A DNA stretch of 29,439 nt from AP-15 sp036008325 (GTDB lineage: Bacteria; Pseudomonadota; Alphaproteobacteria; ATCC43930; CGMCC-115725). Below are positions 9,273 through 16,948 of this stretch, piece by piece. Made by a program: the position numbers and the translations under genes. The notes beneath the pieces are model-generated. The model was given only the letters and a program-made list of their open reading frames with translations. It ran no database searches and was not told the DNA's origin. Where the stretch lies: positions 1 through 29,439 of the forward strand of contig DASYNW010000090.1 in assembly GCA_036008325.1 (NCBI GenBank). The letters run 5' to 3'. Positions within the stretch are counted from its first letter, which is position 1. Every line of letters starts with the position of its first letter.

Positions 9273-10010
9273 CTATGGTTGACAGCAGGATGCCGCGACC
9301 GCGGTGTCCTCGTATTCGTCGTGCCGCCGCACCCAATCAGTCAAATTGCGATTGGGGCCGGTCTCGTTGCGGCCCTTCGGGGTCAGGTCGAGAACCATGT
9401 AGGTGGTGATCAGTTCCTCGGCGCCGCGGGCATAACTGGAGTAGGTATGGAAGATTTCGCCGGCCTCGTTCTTGAAGAAAACGCTGAGGCCGGGCAATTC
9501 TTCGATCCCGCCATCGGTCTCGCGATAGTTGTAATAGACTTTGCCCTTTGCCAGATCGTCCGGCGTGAACGACACGTGGTAATCGAAGTTGAAGTCGCTG
9601 CCAAAGGACGACACCCAGTCGAAGCGCCAGCCCATGCGCTTTTTGTAGGCTTCGATCTCGGCGAGCGGCGCGCGCGACACCACGACGACGCTGACGTCGT
9701 GATGTTCGAGATGCACCAGGCAGCCGATGTGGTCGGCGCCGAACGAGCAGCCGACGCAGCCTTGGCCCCAGCCGGGACCGAGCATGAAATGATCGACCAC
9801 CAGCTGGCTGCGTCCGCCGAACAGGTCGGCGAGCGTTTTGCTGCCTTCGGTCGTGTCGAACCGATATGCCTTTTCGACCTTGACCCAGGGCAGCGCCCGC
9901 CGCTCGGCGCTCAACCGGTCGCGCAACTGGGTAAATTCCTTTTCCTTGGCCAATAGCGCGGTGCGGGCGGCGAGCCATTCGTCTCGGGAGACGGTCTTGT
10001 GCGCTTCCAT
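9273..10010 (-). CDS. DUF899 family thioredoxin-like protein
   Basis: 245 residues from ATG 10008-10010, directly preceded by a purine-rich ribosome-binding site (GGAGAAGGAGG on the reverse strand). The frame is open to 10142, but that part crosses the promoter region. Typical DUF899 features are an N-terminal helix with Arg/Glu-rich WLAARTALLAKEKEFTQLRD, the GPGWGQGCVGCSF segment with a CxxC (C85, C88) at the thioredoxin-fold active-site position, and the downstream WVSSFGSDFNFDYHVSF. The protein ends with a Cys-Cys pair. The enzymatic reaction of the family is not established; a thiol redox role is inferred. A MarR regulator is divergent, with 97 bases between starts, and is the likely regulator. 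Confidence 0.9.
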   Translation of the reverse strand: MEAHKTVSRDEWLAARTALLAKEKEFTQLRDRLSAERRALPWVKVEKAYRFDTTEGSKTLADLFGGRSQLVVDHFMLGPGWGQGCVGCSFGADHIGCLVHLEHHDVSVVVVSRAPLAEIEAYKKRMGWRFDWVSSFGSDFNFDYHVSFTPDDLAKGKVYYNYRETDGGIEELPGLSVFFKNEAGEIFHTYSSYARGAEELITTYMVLDLTPKGRNETGPNRNLTDWVRRHDEYEDTAVAASCCQP

Positions 10011-10072
10011 CCTCCTTCTCCTCGGCAGCGGACGATCGGCGGAAACCAGCGACACCGGGCCACCGCCGTGCA

Positions 10073-10102
10073 TTGACAAATATGTTGATATCAACTTATA
10101 AT
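10073..10102 (+). promoter_or_regulatory. Near-consensus sigma-70 promoter for the MarR gene
   Basis: TTGACA at 10073-10078 and TATAAT at 10097-10102 are both perfect matches, separated by 18 bases. The transcription start expected 6-7 bases downstream falls at 10108-10109, on the MarR ATG itself, so the mRNA should have no or almost no leader. A perfect promoter in a high-GC genome suggests that expression is limited by a repressor. Confidence 0.75.
10080..10099. promoter_or_regulatory. MarR-type palindromic operator in the promoter spacer
   Basis: GTTGATATCAAC at 10084-10095 is a perfect 12-base palindrome. With a one-base mismatch pair it extends to 10080-10099. Size, AT-rich character and placement between -35 and -10 fit a MarR-family operator used for autorepression. 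On the opposite strand TTGACA (10109-10114) with TATCAA (10085-10090, 18-base spacer) could be a promoter for the DUF899 gene, so one bound dimer could cover both promoters. Confidence 0.65.
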
Positions 10103-10107
10103 GACGC

Positions 10108-10554
10108 ATGTCAACAGCGAATGCGCTGCCGTGTGAAATCACCCGTCAGGTTCGCGACACCTGCTTGTGCCTCCATCTGCAGCGGGCGGCGCGAGCGGTG
10201 GCGCGCCGCTTCGATGCGGCGCTGCGGCCGTTGGCGCTGACCAGCGGCCAGTTTTCGCTGCTGATGTCGCTCAATCGCCACGAGGCGCCGAGCATCGGCA
10301 GCGTGTCGGCCCTGCTGGCGATGGACCGCACCACGCTCACCGCGAACCTGAAGCCTCTCGAACGGCGCGGGCTGGTGACGGTGGCGGTCGATGATCGGGA
10401 TAAGCGCAGTCGCCGCCTCGCGTTGACCTCGGCCGGCCGGGCGCTGCTCGTCGCCGCGGTTCCGGTGTGGGAAGAAACCCATGCAGAGATCGAGCGCGGC
10501 CTCGCCGGCGGCGACCCCGACCGCCTGCGCGCCGAACTGCGCGCGCTGTCCTGA
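10108..10554 (+). CDS. MarR family transcriptional regulator
   Basis: 148 residues, a full-length MarR protein. The winged helix is clear: helix-turn-helix SIGSVSALLAMDRTTLTANL at about 51-70, then the wing VTVAVDDRDKRSRRLALTSAGRALL. N- and C-terminal helices form the dimer interface. The N-terminus carries C9, C19 and C21, so thiol-based sensing as in OhrR is possible (inference). No ribosome-binding site precedes the ATG because the promoter -10 ends 5 bases before it; no in-frame ATG, GTG or TTG further down is a better start. The divergent partner encodes a CxxC DUF899 protein, which fits a redox or xenobiotic response pair. Confidence 0.9.
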   Translation: MSTANALPCEITRQVRDTCLCLHLQRAARAVARRFDAALRPLALTSGQFSLLMSLNRHEAPSIGSVSALLAMDRTTLTANLKPLERRGLVTVAVDDRDKRSRRLALTSAGRALLVAAVPVWEETHAEIERGLAGGDPDRLRAELRALS

Positions 10555-10596
10555 CCTCGATCACTGCCTCGTTCCCCGGCTCGATCGCTGATCCGA

Positions 10597-10612
10597 TCGC
10601 CGTCAACGGCGA
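10597..10612. terminator. Small hairpin between convergent MarR and GNAT genes
   Basis: TCGCCG (10597-10602), loop TCAA and CGGCGA (10607-10612) form a six-pair GC-rich stem that overlaps the GNAT stop codon. No T-run follows on either strand, so it may only slow polymerase or be chance. The two genes end 48 bases apart. Confidence 0.25.
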
Positions 10613-11364
10613 CCGGCCGGTGGCTGGCGCCGGTAATGGTAGCGGTAGAGCTCGTCGAACCCGAGTGCCGCGTAAAGCGCGCGGGCCGGGGCGTTGCCGG
10701 CTTCGACCTCGAGGCAGGCCCCGGTGGCGCCGCGATCGGCCCCCCAGGCGGCCAGACTAGTGATGATCCGCCGGGCATAGCCGCGCCGCCGCCGCGCGGG
10801 GTCGGTCGCGATCGACTGGTAGCAGATCAGGCCGTCATGGTGGGCCGCGTAGCCGAGCGCCGCGACGCCGCCATCGTCGGAGAGCGCCGCGAACGCGGCC
10901 GGAACGGCTAGCCGATCGATGATCCCGCGGTAGAGGCCGGCTTCGATCGCGGTATGCCCTTGCAACTGCGCCATCGCCTTCAGCCATTGCGTGCCGGGCT
11001 GCGCCAGCAGGATGACCGCGGGGTCGCGCAGCGCCGTCAGGGCTCCGATTTCGCCATAGAGAACCAAGGACGGCCCTTCGCTCCGGTAGCCGTGTGCGGC
11101 AAGCCGCGCATCGATCCCCGGCTCGATCAGCGAGGGTAGACGGAAGATCGTCGGCTGCCCGTGATGGCCGTAGAGCGCCTCGCCGCCGGCGATCACCGCC
11201 TCGGCATCGCGGCACTCGGCCCGGAGCGGGTTGGCCGAGTTGGCCCGTCGGGTCAGCCCGCCGCTGAAATGCAGCACCCAGCCGTCGAACCAGACCTGGC
11301 GCAGCGCCGGCCAGGCGTTGCGGCAGGTCTCCTCGACCCGCCAAGCCAATCCAGCCGCCCTCAT
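10603..11364 (-). CDS. GNAT family N-acetyltransferase
   Basis: 253 residues from ATG 11362-11364. The C-terminal half (about 120-245) has the GNAT fold with the acetyl-CoA pyrophosphate loop in SIATDPARRRRGYARRIITS (Q/RxxGxG/A type) and the late helix GNAPARALYAALGFDELYRYHY. The N-terminal half (WRVEETCRNAWPALRQVWFDGWVLHFSGG) resembles a degenerate second GNAT lobe, as in two-domain acetyltransferases. It transfers acetyl from acetyl-CoA to an unknown amine. Ends convergently with the MarR gene and starts divergently from the ABC operon. Substrate is unknown. Confidence 0.88.
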   Translation of the reverse strand: MRAAGLAWRVEETCRNAWPALRQVWFDGWVLHFSGGLTRRANSANPLRAECRDAEAVIAGGEALYGHHGQPTIFRLPSLIEPGIDARLAAHGYRSEGPSLVLYGEIGALTALRDPAVILLAQPGTQWLKAMAQLQGHTAIEAGLYRGIIDRLAVPAAFAALSDDGGVAALGYAAHHDGLICYQSIATDPARRRRGYARRIITSLAAWGADRGATGACLEVEAGNAPARALYAALGFDELYRYHYRRQPPAGRR

Positions 11365-11541
11365 GCGCGCCCCTCTCGCCGCTGTCGATCCGGTCGTTCC
11401 GCCGCCCGATTATCGCGCCGTGGCGCCGCGTCGCGCGGCCAGGCACCAAGGCTTGACTCGCCTCATTTGAACGCGCTCTGCTGTCTTAAGGAAACAAAGA
11501 TGCGCCCGCAACGACGGGCTGCCCGAGGGAAGGAGGCCGAG
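11365..11541. promoter_or_regulatory. Divergent promoter region of the ABC operon and GNAT gene
   Basis: 177 bases between divergent starts. TTGACT at 11453-11458 is a fair -35 candidate, but no good -10 lies at 16-18 bases, so the operon promoter is not resolved. A strong ribosome-binding site, AGGAGG at 11531-11536, precedes the first solute-binding gene. Confidence 0.35.
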
Positions 11542-12912
11542 ATGAACCAGTGGACCCGGCGCTCGCTGCTGCGCGGCTCGATGGGTTTTGCCGCTGCTGC
11601 GACATTGGCCCGGCCCTACATCGCCGACGCCGCGGCGACCACCGCGACCGTGTGGTGGGTGCAAGGCTTTGCCCGCGAAGAGGATGTCTCGATCAAAAAG
11701 ATCTTCTCGGATTACGAGAAGGCCAGCGGCAACACGATCGACTACAGCATCGTTCCCTATGCGGCGCACCGCCAGAAGGTGATCTCGGCGGTGACCAGCG
11801 GAGTGGTGCCGGATCTGTTCCCGGCCAACCCCGCCGAAATCGTGGCGCTGTTTGCCTGGGACGGCAAGCTCGTCGATGTCAGCGACATCGTCGAGACCCA
11901 GAAGCCGCAATACAGCGAAACCGCGCTGCTCTCGGCCAATTGCTACAACAGCGTAACCAAAAAGCGCAGCTTTTACGGGGTGCCGATCACCGGCGCGGTG
12001 TTGCCGTTTCACATTTGGAATTCGCTGGTCGAGAAGGCCGGCTACAAATTGGCCGATGCGCCCAAGACCTGGGACGGCTTCTGGAACTTCTTCAAGCCGG
12101 TGCAGGACAAGTTACGCGCCCAGGGCATGCGCAACGTCTTTGCCCTTGGTTTACAGGTGACCAGCCAGGGCGTGGATCCGAACAACACGTTCCACTACTT
12201 CCTCATTGCCTATGGCGGCGAGGGCATCGTCAGCCGCGACGGCCGGCTTCATCTCGACGATCCGAAGGTCAAGGCGGCGGCGATCGAGGCGCTGACCTAT
12301 CCGACCACCGCCTACAAGCAGGGCTATGTGCCGCCGGGCGCCGTCAACTGGAACGACGCCGACGACAACAACGCCTTCCATTCGAAGCTGATGGTCGCCG
12401 ATATCGACGGCACCATTTCAACAGAGGTGGCAATTATCAAGAACCAGCAGGATTACAATGACATCGTGACGATGGGCCTGCCGCTCAGCAACGAGGGCAA
12501 GCCGGTTGCAAGCCAGCTCACCGTGGTCAACGCGCTGATCCCGCAAGGAGCGAAAAACGTCGCGGTGGCCAAGGACTTCCTGAAGTACTTCATCCAGCCC
12601 AAAGTCAACAACGACTGGCTGAAGGTCGGGCTCGGCCGCAACATTCCGGTCATGCCGGGAATCGTCAAGAACGACCCGTGGTGGTTGGCCGACCCGCATC
12701 GCAAGGCCTACACCGAGCAAGGCGTGCTCGGCCCGACCGTGCCGGCCTTTTGGGCGTTCAACCCGGCCTATGCCGAGGTTCAGAACACTCATGTGTGGAG
12801 TGCCGCCTGGGCCGACATCATCCGCAACGGGACGTCGCCGCAGGCGGCGGCGGACAAGGCCTCCAGTCAGATCGAGGCGATCTTCGCCAGATATCCGATC
12901 GTACAGAGCTGA
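11542..12912 (+). CDS. ABC transporter solute-binding protein 1 (family 1), Tat-exported
   Basis: 456 residues from ATG 11542, six bases after AGGAGG; an open frame further upstream is not supported. The N-terminus has a twin-arginine signal (TRRSLLRGS) followed by an Ala-rich h-region and a likely cut near IADA/AAT at about residue 32. The mature part has the two-lobed UgpB/MalE-type fold: WWVQGFAREEDVS, ASGNTIDYSIVP, TSGVVPDLF, and the late domain with WNDADDNNAF and DIDGTISTEVAI. It should bind a sugar or related polar organic in the periplasm and feed the MalF/MalG-like pair downstream. First of three tandem paralogs with about 60% identity by eye; 52 bases separate it from the second. 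Ligand unknown. Confidence 0.93.
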   Translation: MNQWTRRSLLRGSMGFAAAATLARPYIADAAATTATVWWVQGFAREEDVSIKKIFSDYEKASGNTIDYSIVPYAAHRQKVISAVTSGVVPDLFPANPAEIVALFAWDGKLVDVSDIVETQKPQYSETALLSANCYNSVTKKRSFYGVPITGAVLPFHIWNSLVEKAGYKLADAPKTWDGFWNFFKPVQDKLRAQGMRNVFALGLQVTSQGVDPNNTFHYFLIAYGGEGIVSRDGRLHLDDPKVKAAAIEALTYPTTAYKQGYVPPGAVNWNDADDNNAFHSKLMVADIDGTISTEVAIIKNQQDYNDIVTMGLPLSNEGKPVASQLTVVNALIPQGAKNVAVAKDFLKYFIQPKVNNDWLKVGLGRNIPVMPGIVKNDPWWLADPHRKAYTEQGVLGPTVPAFWAFNPAYAEVQNTHVWSAAWADIIRNGTSPQAAADKASSQIEAIFARYPIVQS

Positions 12913-12964
12913 AGGCATGCTTGCCGCCGGTTTGCGGCGCGGCCAGAAAAAGGGAGAAACGGGC

Positions 12965-14350
12965 ATGACAAACAACACCAGCCGGCGTTCGCTGTTACGC
13001 GGCTCCCTGGCGATCGCTGCGGCCGGCAGCTTGGCGCGGCCGTTTATCGCTAATGCGGCGGCGACGACCGCGACCGTGTGGTGGTCGCAGGGCTTTGCCC
13101 AGGAAGAGGATGTCGCGTTCCGCAAGATCGTCGCCGCCTATGAAAAGGCCAGCGGCAACACCATCGACTACAGCATCATTCCGTTTGCGCCGCTGCGGCA
13201 GAAGATCATCTCGGCGATCACCAGCGGCGGGGTCCCGGATCTGATCGACGCCAACCCGATCGAGTTCGTGGCGCTGCAGGCCTGGGACGGCAAGCTCGAA
13301 GACGTCAGCGACGTGGTCGCGACCCAGCAATCGCGCATCATGCCCACCGCGTTGCTCGGCGCCCGCTGCTACAACAGCGTCGAGAAAAAGCGCAGCTTTT
13401 ATGGCGTGCCGTACAAGGGCTCGGTCAGACCGTTCCATTACTGGCGAGATCTGGTCGTAAAGGCCGGCTATAAGGAGTCGGACATCCCGAACACCTGGGA
13501 TGCTTTTATCGATTTCTTCAAGCCGGTGCAGCAAAAGCTGCGGGACCAGGGCGTGCGCCACACCTATGCCACCGGCTTCGTGCTCAGCACCGTCGGCTTC
13601 GATGTCGCCAGCACCTTCGATCAATTCCTGATCGCCCATGGCGGCGGCGGCCTCGTCACCAAGGACGGCAAGCTGCATGCCGACGATCCACAGGTCAAGG
13701 CGGCGGCGGTCAAGTCCCTGGCCTATCTGGGGGCGCTCTACCGGGGCGGCTATGTGCCGCCGGGGACGGTCAGCTGGAACGACGCGGACGACAACAACGC
13801 CTACCACTCGAAGCAGTGCGTGATGGATCTCGACGGCACCTTGTCGACCGAAGTCGCGATGATCCACGACAAGCAGGCCTATTACCACGACATGGTGGTG
13901 CGCGGCCTGCCGCGCAGCAACGAGGGCCAGCCGATCGCCAGCGTGTTCGCCGCCAATCTCGCCTTCGTTCCAAAGGGTGCGAAGAACGTTGCGGTCGGCA
14001 AGGAGTTCGCCGCATACCTGATCCAGCCCAAGGTCAACGCCGATTATCTGAAGGTCGGGCTCGGCCGGTTTCTGCCGGTGATGCCCGAGCTCGTCACCAG
14101 CGACCCGTGGTGGACCGACCCCAAGCAGGACCCGCACCGCCCGCCCTATGTGCGCCAGGCGATGGTCGACCCGACCGTGCCATATTTCTGGGTGTTCAAC
14201 CCGGCCTACGCCGAGGTCGAGACCGAGCATGTCTGGGGCTTGGCCCTCGCCGATGTCATGGTCGGCGGGATGGAGCCGCAGCCGGCGGCCGATAAGGCGC
14301 TCAAGCGGATCGAGGCGATTTTCGCGAAATATCCGATCGAGCAGAGCTGA
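12965..14350 (+). CDS. ABC transporter solute-binding protein 2 (family 1), Tat-exported
   Basis: 461 residues from ATG 12965, eight bases after AGGGAG. Tat motif SRRSLLRGS, Ala-rich h-region and likely cleavage near IANA. Core motifs repeat those of its neighbours (WWSQGFAQEEDVA, ASGNTIDYSIIP, TSGGVPDL, WNDADDNNAY, DLDGTLSTEVAM). It differs from copy 1 in the stretches that should line the ligand cleft: VATQQSRIMPTALLGAR replaces the ETQKPQYSET region, and FVLSTVGFDVASTFDQF replaces the QVTSQGVDPNNTFHYF region. This suggests altered ligand preference rather than simple redundancy. Same operon as copy 1; a 282-base gap follows it. Confidence 0.93.
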   Translation: MTNNTSRRSLLRGSLAIAAAGSLARPFIANAAATTATVWWSQGFAQEEDVAFRKIVAAYEKASGNTIDYSIIPFAPLRQKIISAITSGGVPDLIDANPIEFVALQAWDGKLEDVSDVVATQQSRIMPTALLGARCYNSVEKKRSFYGVPYKGSVRPFHYWRDLVVKAGYKESDIPNTWDAFIDFFKPVQQKLRDQGVRHTYATGFVLSTVGFDVASTFDQFLIAHGGGGLVTKDGKLHADDPQVKAAAVKSLAYLGALYRGGYVPPGTVSWNDADDNNAYHSKQCVMDLDGTLSTEVAMIHDKQAYYHDMVVRGLPRSNEGQPIASVFAANLAFVPKGAKNVAVGKEFAAYLIQPKVNADYLKVGLGRFLPVMPELVTSDPWWTDPKQDPHRPPYVRQAMVDPTVPYFWVFNPAYAEVETEHVWGLALADVMVGGMEPQPAADKALKRIEAIFAKYPIEQS

Positions 14351-14632
14351 AAGGTAGCGCCATTCGCGGCGGCGTCCGCCGTTTGAGAGGCGCTGCCGCG
14401 GCATGGGGGCGCGGGTCGCCGTGCTCGCCGCCGCTGCGCCCGATTGCCGCGGGCAACCCGGACTAACCGGAGTACCGCGGCTGCCGCACGGGGGGCGCCC
14501 GGGCGACACCTTGCGCGTTAACCTCAGAATACCGTTTGAGGCCGCGGGGCAGCTGTTCTATATTCGCATGGCAGACCCACAACGACAAACCGCCGCGGCG
14601 CTCAGCCGCGTGAGCGAGGAAGGAAGACGCAG
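14351..14632 (+). other. 282-base gap between binding-protein genes 2 and 3
   Basis: The stretch is GC-rich at first and contains no convincing gene; a 77-codon open frame at 14403-14636 overlaps the next start, has no ribosome-binding site and looks like chance. Near its 3' end are a candidate promoter and a short inverted repeat, listed separately. It is much longer than the 52-base gap between copies 1 and 2. Confidence 0.6.
14522..14564 (+). promoter_or_regulatory. Candidate internal promoter with overlapping inverted repeat, before binding protein 3
   Basis: TTGAGG at 14536-14541 and TATATT at 14559-14564 are 17 bases apart, a plausible sigma-70 pair. The inverted repeat CCTCA (14522-14526) / TGAGG (14537-14541), loop 10, overlaps the -35 and could be an operator. 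The predicted start near 14571 leaves a leader of about 60 bases before ATG 14633. Matches are imperfect, so this remains a prediction. Confidence 0.45.
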
Positions 14633-16021
14633 ATGACCACCAACCCGACGAGGCGCACGCTGCTGCGCAGCTCCCTCGCCGTCGCCGCGGCCGGCACCCT
14701 CGCCCGGCCCTACATCGCCAATGCGGCGGCTTCGACCGCGACCGTGTGGTGGACCCAGGGCTTCATTCCCGAAGAGGACGCCGGTTTTCGCAAGATGGTG
14801 GCCGATTACCAGAAGGCCAGCGGCAATACGATCGACTATAGTCTCGTGCCGTTCGCCCCGTTGATGCAAAAGATCGTCTCGGCGATCACCAGCGGCGATG
14901 TGCCGGATCTCATTTCGCACGACGTCGCCGACCAGCAGATCATTCCGCAGAATGCCTGGGACGACAAGATCGTCGATGTCAGCGACGTTGTCGAGACCCA
15001 AAAGGCTCAATACAAGTCCACCGTGCTTCTCGCTTCACAATATTACAACAATACGAGCAAGAAACGAGATTTTTACTTTGTGCCCTATAAAACTGCAGTA
15101 GTGCCGTTCCACGTCTGGATCCCGCTGGTCGAAAAGGCCGGCTATAAGATATCGGACGCGCCGAAAACCTGGGACGCTTACTGGGACTTCTTCAAGCCGA
15201 TGCAGCAGAAGCTGCGCGACCAGGGCAACCGAAATATTTACTCCCTGGGCTTGCAGATGACCAGCACGGGTCCGGCCGACGGCAACAATCTGTTTCATGC
15301 TTTCCTGATCGCCAATGGCGGCAACGGCATCGTCACCAAGGATGGCAAGGCGCATCTCGACGACCCGAAGGTGGTGGACGCGGCGGTCAAGTCGCTCGCC
15401 TATGTGTCGGCCGCTTTCAAAGACGGCTATGTGCCGCCGGGGGTGCTGAGCTGGAACGACGCCGACGACAACAACGCCTTCCACGCCAGGGAAATCGTCA
15501 TGGATTTCGACGGCACGATCTCGACCGAGGTCGCGCTCTATCACAACAAAGAAGATTATGACGCGATTGCGACGATGGGCCTGCCGCTCGGCAATAATGG
15601 CCAGCCCAATATGGCGCAACTGGGCGTCGGCGGCGGCTTCATCCCGAAAGGGGCAAAAAACGTCGAGGTCGCCAAGGACTTCATGAAATATGTGATCCAG
15701 CCAAAGGTCGTAAACGCCTATCTGAAGGAGGGGCTCGGCCGCTGGCTGCCGGCGATGCCGTCCCTGGTCAAGAGCGACCCGTTCTGGCTCGATCCCAAGG
15801 ATCCGCATCGGCCGGTCTATGTAAAGGAAGGCGTGCTCGACGAAACCGTGGTCGCCTACCCGGTATTCAATCCCGGCTATGCCGTGGTCAACGCCGAGCA
15901 GATTTGGGGATTGGCCGAGGCGGACATCGTCCGCAACGGCATGTCGCCGAAAGACGCCGCTGACAAGGCGCTCAAGAGGATCGATACGATCCTCGGAAAA
16001 TATCCGATCGTGCAGAGCTGA
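14633..16021 (+). CDS. ABC transporter solute-binding protein 3 (family 1), Tat-exported
   Basis: 462 residues from ATG 14633 with an AGGAAG-type ribosome-binding site. Tat motif TRRTLLRSS and Ala-rich signal peptide, likely cut near IANA. Same fold and motifs as copies 1 and 2 (WWTQGFIPEEDAG, ASGNTIDYSLVP, TSGDVPDLISHD, WNDADDNNAF, DFDGTISTEVAL). It has a slightly longer loop (ISHDVADQQIIPQNAWDD) where the others read ANP..ALxAWDG. The stretch at about 15030-15105 is clearly lower in GC than its surroundings. Lies 9 bases before the first permease gene, so it is the copy most tightly coupled to the channel. Confidence 0.93.
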   Translation: MTTNPTRRTLLRSSLAVAAAGTLARPYIANAAASTATVWWTQGFIPEEDAGFRKMVADYQKASGNTIDYSLVPFAPLMQKIVSAITSGDVPDLISHDVADQQIIPQNAWDDKIVDVSDVVETQKAQYKSTVLLASQYYNNTSKKRDFYFVPYKTAVVPFHVWIPLVEKAGYKISDAPKTWDAYWDFFKPMQQKLRDQGNRNIYSLGLQMTSTGPADGNNLFHAFLIANGGNGIVTKDGKAHLDDPKVVDAAVKSLAYVSAAFKDGYVPPGVLSWNDADDNNAFHAREIVMDFDGTISTEVALYHNKEDYDAIATMGLPLGNNGQPNMAQLGVGGGFIPKGAKNVEVAKDFMKYVIQPKVVNAYLKEGLGRWLPAMPSLVKSDPFWLDPKDPHRPVYVKEGVLDETVVAYPVFNPGYAVVNAEQIWGLAEADIVRNGMSPKDAADKALKRIDTILGKYPIVQS

Positions 16022-16030
16022 GAGGCGGAC

Positions 16031-16948
16031 ATGGCAAGTGTATCGGTCATCGAGGCCGGCCGTCGGGTAGTCGGCCGCCCGTCCCGGCTGCGCGCCTGGC
16101 GCGGCGGCCTGCAGGGCTCGGAATTTACCTGGGCCATCGCCTTTTGCATCCCCTATGTCGCGGTGTTTTTGGCCTTCGTGGTCTTTCCGGTGGCGTATGG
16201 GGTGTGGCTCGGGCACGAGCCGCGGCTCTACGCCGAGCTGTTCTCCGACCCGATCTATCAGCAGACGGTCGTAAATACGCTGCTTTACCTGGCGATCGGC
16301 GTCAATGTGAAGCTGTTCTTTGCGCTGTTGCTGTCCGGCTTTTTCATGCGCCGCGGCTGGTGGGTCAAGGGATTGCTGATGATCTTTGTGCTGCCCTGGG
16401 CGGTCCCGGCGCTGCCGACGTTTATTTCGATCCACTGGATGCTGAACGGCCAATGGGGCCTGATCAACAACGTGCTGTGGGATCTGTTCCACATCGACGG
16501 CCCGGGCTGGCTCGACACCTCGCGCTGGCTGGCGCTCGGCTGCGTCATAATCGCCTACATCTGGAAGAACATGCCGTTCTGGACGGTAATTCTGCTGGCT
16601 GGGCGGATGGCGATCCCGCAGGAGCTCTATGAGGCGGCCGAGGTCGACGGCGCTACCGGGCTGCGCCGGTTCCTCCATGTGTCGTTCCCGCTGCTGGCCA
16701 ACCTCTATGTCGTGTGCACACTGCTGTCGACGATCTTCACCCTCGGCGACTTCAACACGGTCTATTTCGTGTCGGGCGGCGGGCCGGCGCTGACCACGCA
16801 CGTGCTGGCCACGCTCGGCATCCGCGACGCCTTTGAAATCGCCAAGCCGCAGCTCGGCGTGGCCGCGGTGATGTCGGCGTTGCCGCTGTTGATCCCGCTG
16901 GTCCTGCTGCTGATGCGCAAGCTGCGCACCTCGGAGGTGCAGCTATGA
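16031..16948 (+). CDS. ABC sugar-type transporter permease, MalF/UgpA-like
   Basis: 305 residues, ATG 16031 after GAGAGG. Six membrane spans are visible, starting at about 33-55 (WAIAFCIPYVAVFLAFVVFP) and ending at about 278-296. The cytoplasmic EAA loop that docks the ATPase is intact: EAAEVDGATGLRRFLHVSFP at about 203-222. With the next gene it forms the inner-membrane channel of a carbohydrate-uptake class 1 importer. The stop overlaps the next start by 4 bases. Its normal ATPase partner is not in this operon. Confidence 0.93.
   Translation: MASVSVIEAGRRVVGRPSRLRAWRGGLQGSEFTWAIAFCIPYVAVFLAFVVFPVAYGVWLGHEPRLYAELFSDPIYQQTVVNTLLYLAIGVNVKLFFALLLSGFFMRRGWWVKGLLMIFVLPWAVPALPTFISIHWMLNGQWGLINNVLWDLFHIDGPGWLDTSRWLALGCVIIAYIWKNMPFWTVILLAGRMAIPQELYEAAEVDGATGLRRFLHVSFPLLANLYVVCTLLSTIFTLGDFNTVYFVSGGGPALTTHVLATLGIRDAFEIAKPQLGVAAVMSALPLLIPLVLLLMRKLRTSEVQL

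Noticed and set aside
12995..14509. 504-codon frame antisense to binding protein 2, and a similar 588-codon one antisense to copy 3 and the first permease
   Set aside because: Both are mirror frames of well-supported genes, and they resemble each other only because the sense genes are paralogs.
14403..14636. 77-codon plus-strand open frame between binding proteins 2 and 3
   Set aside because: No ribosome-binding site, low-complexity composition, and it runs into the start of the next gene across a likely promoter.
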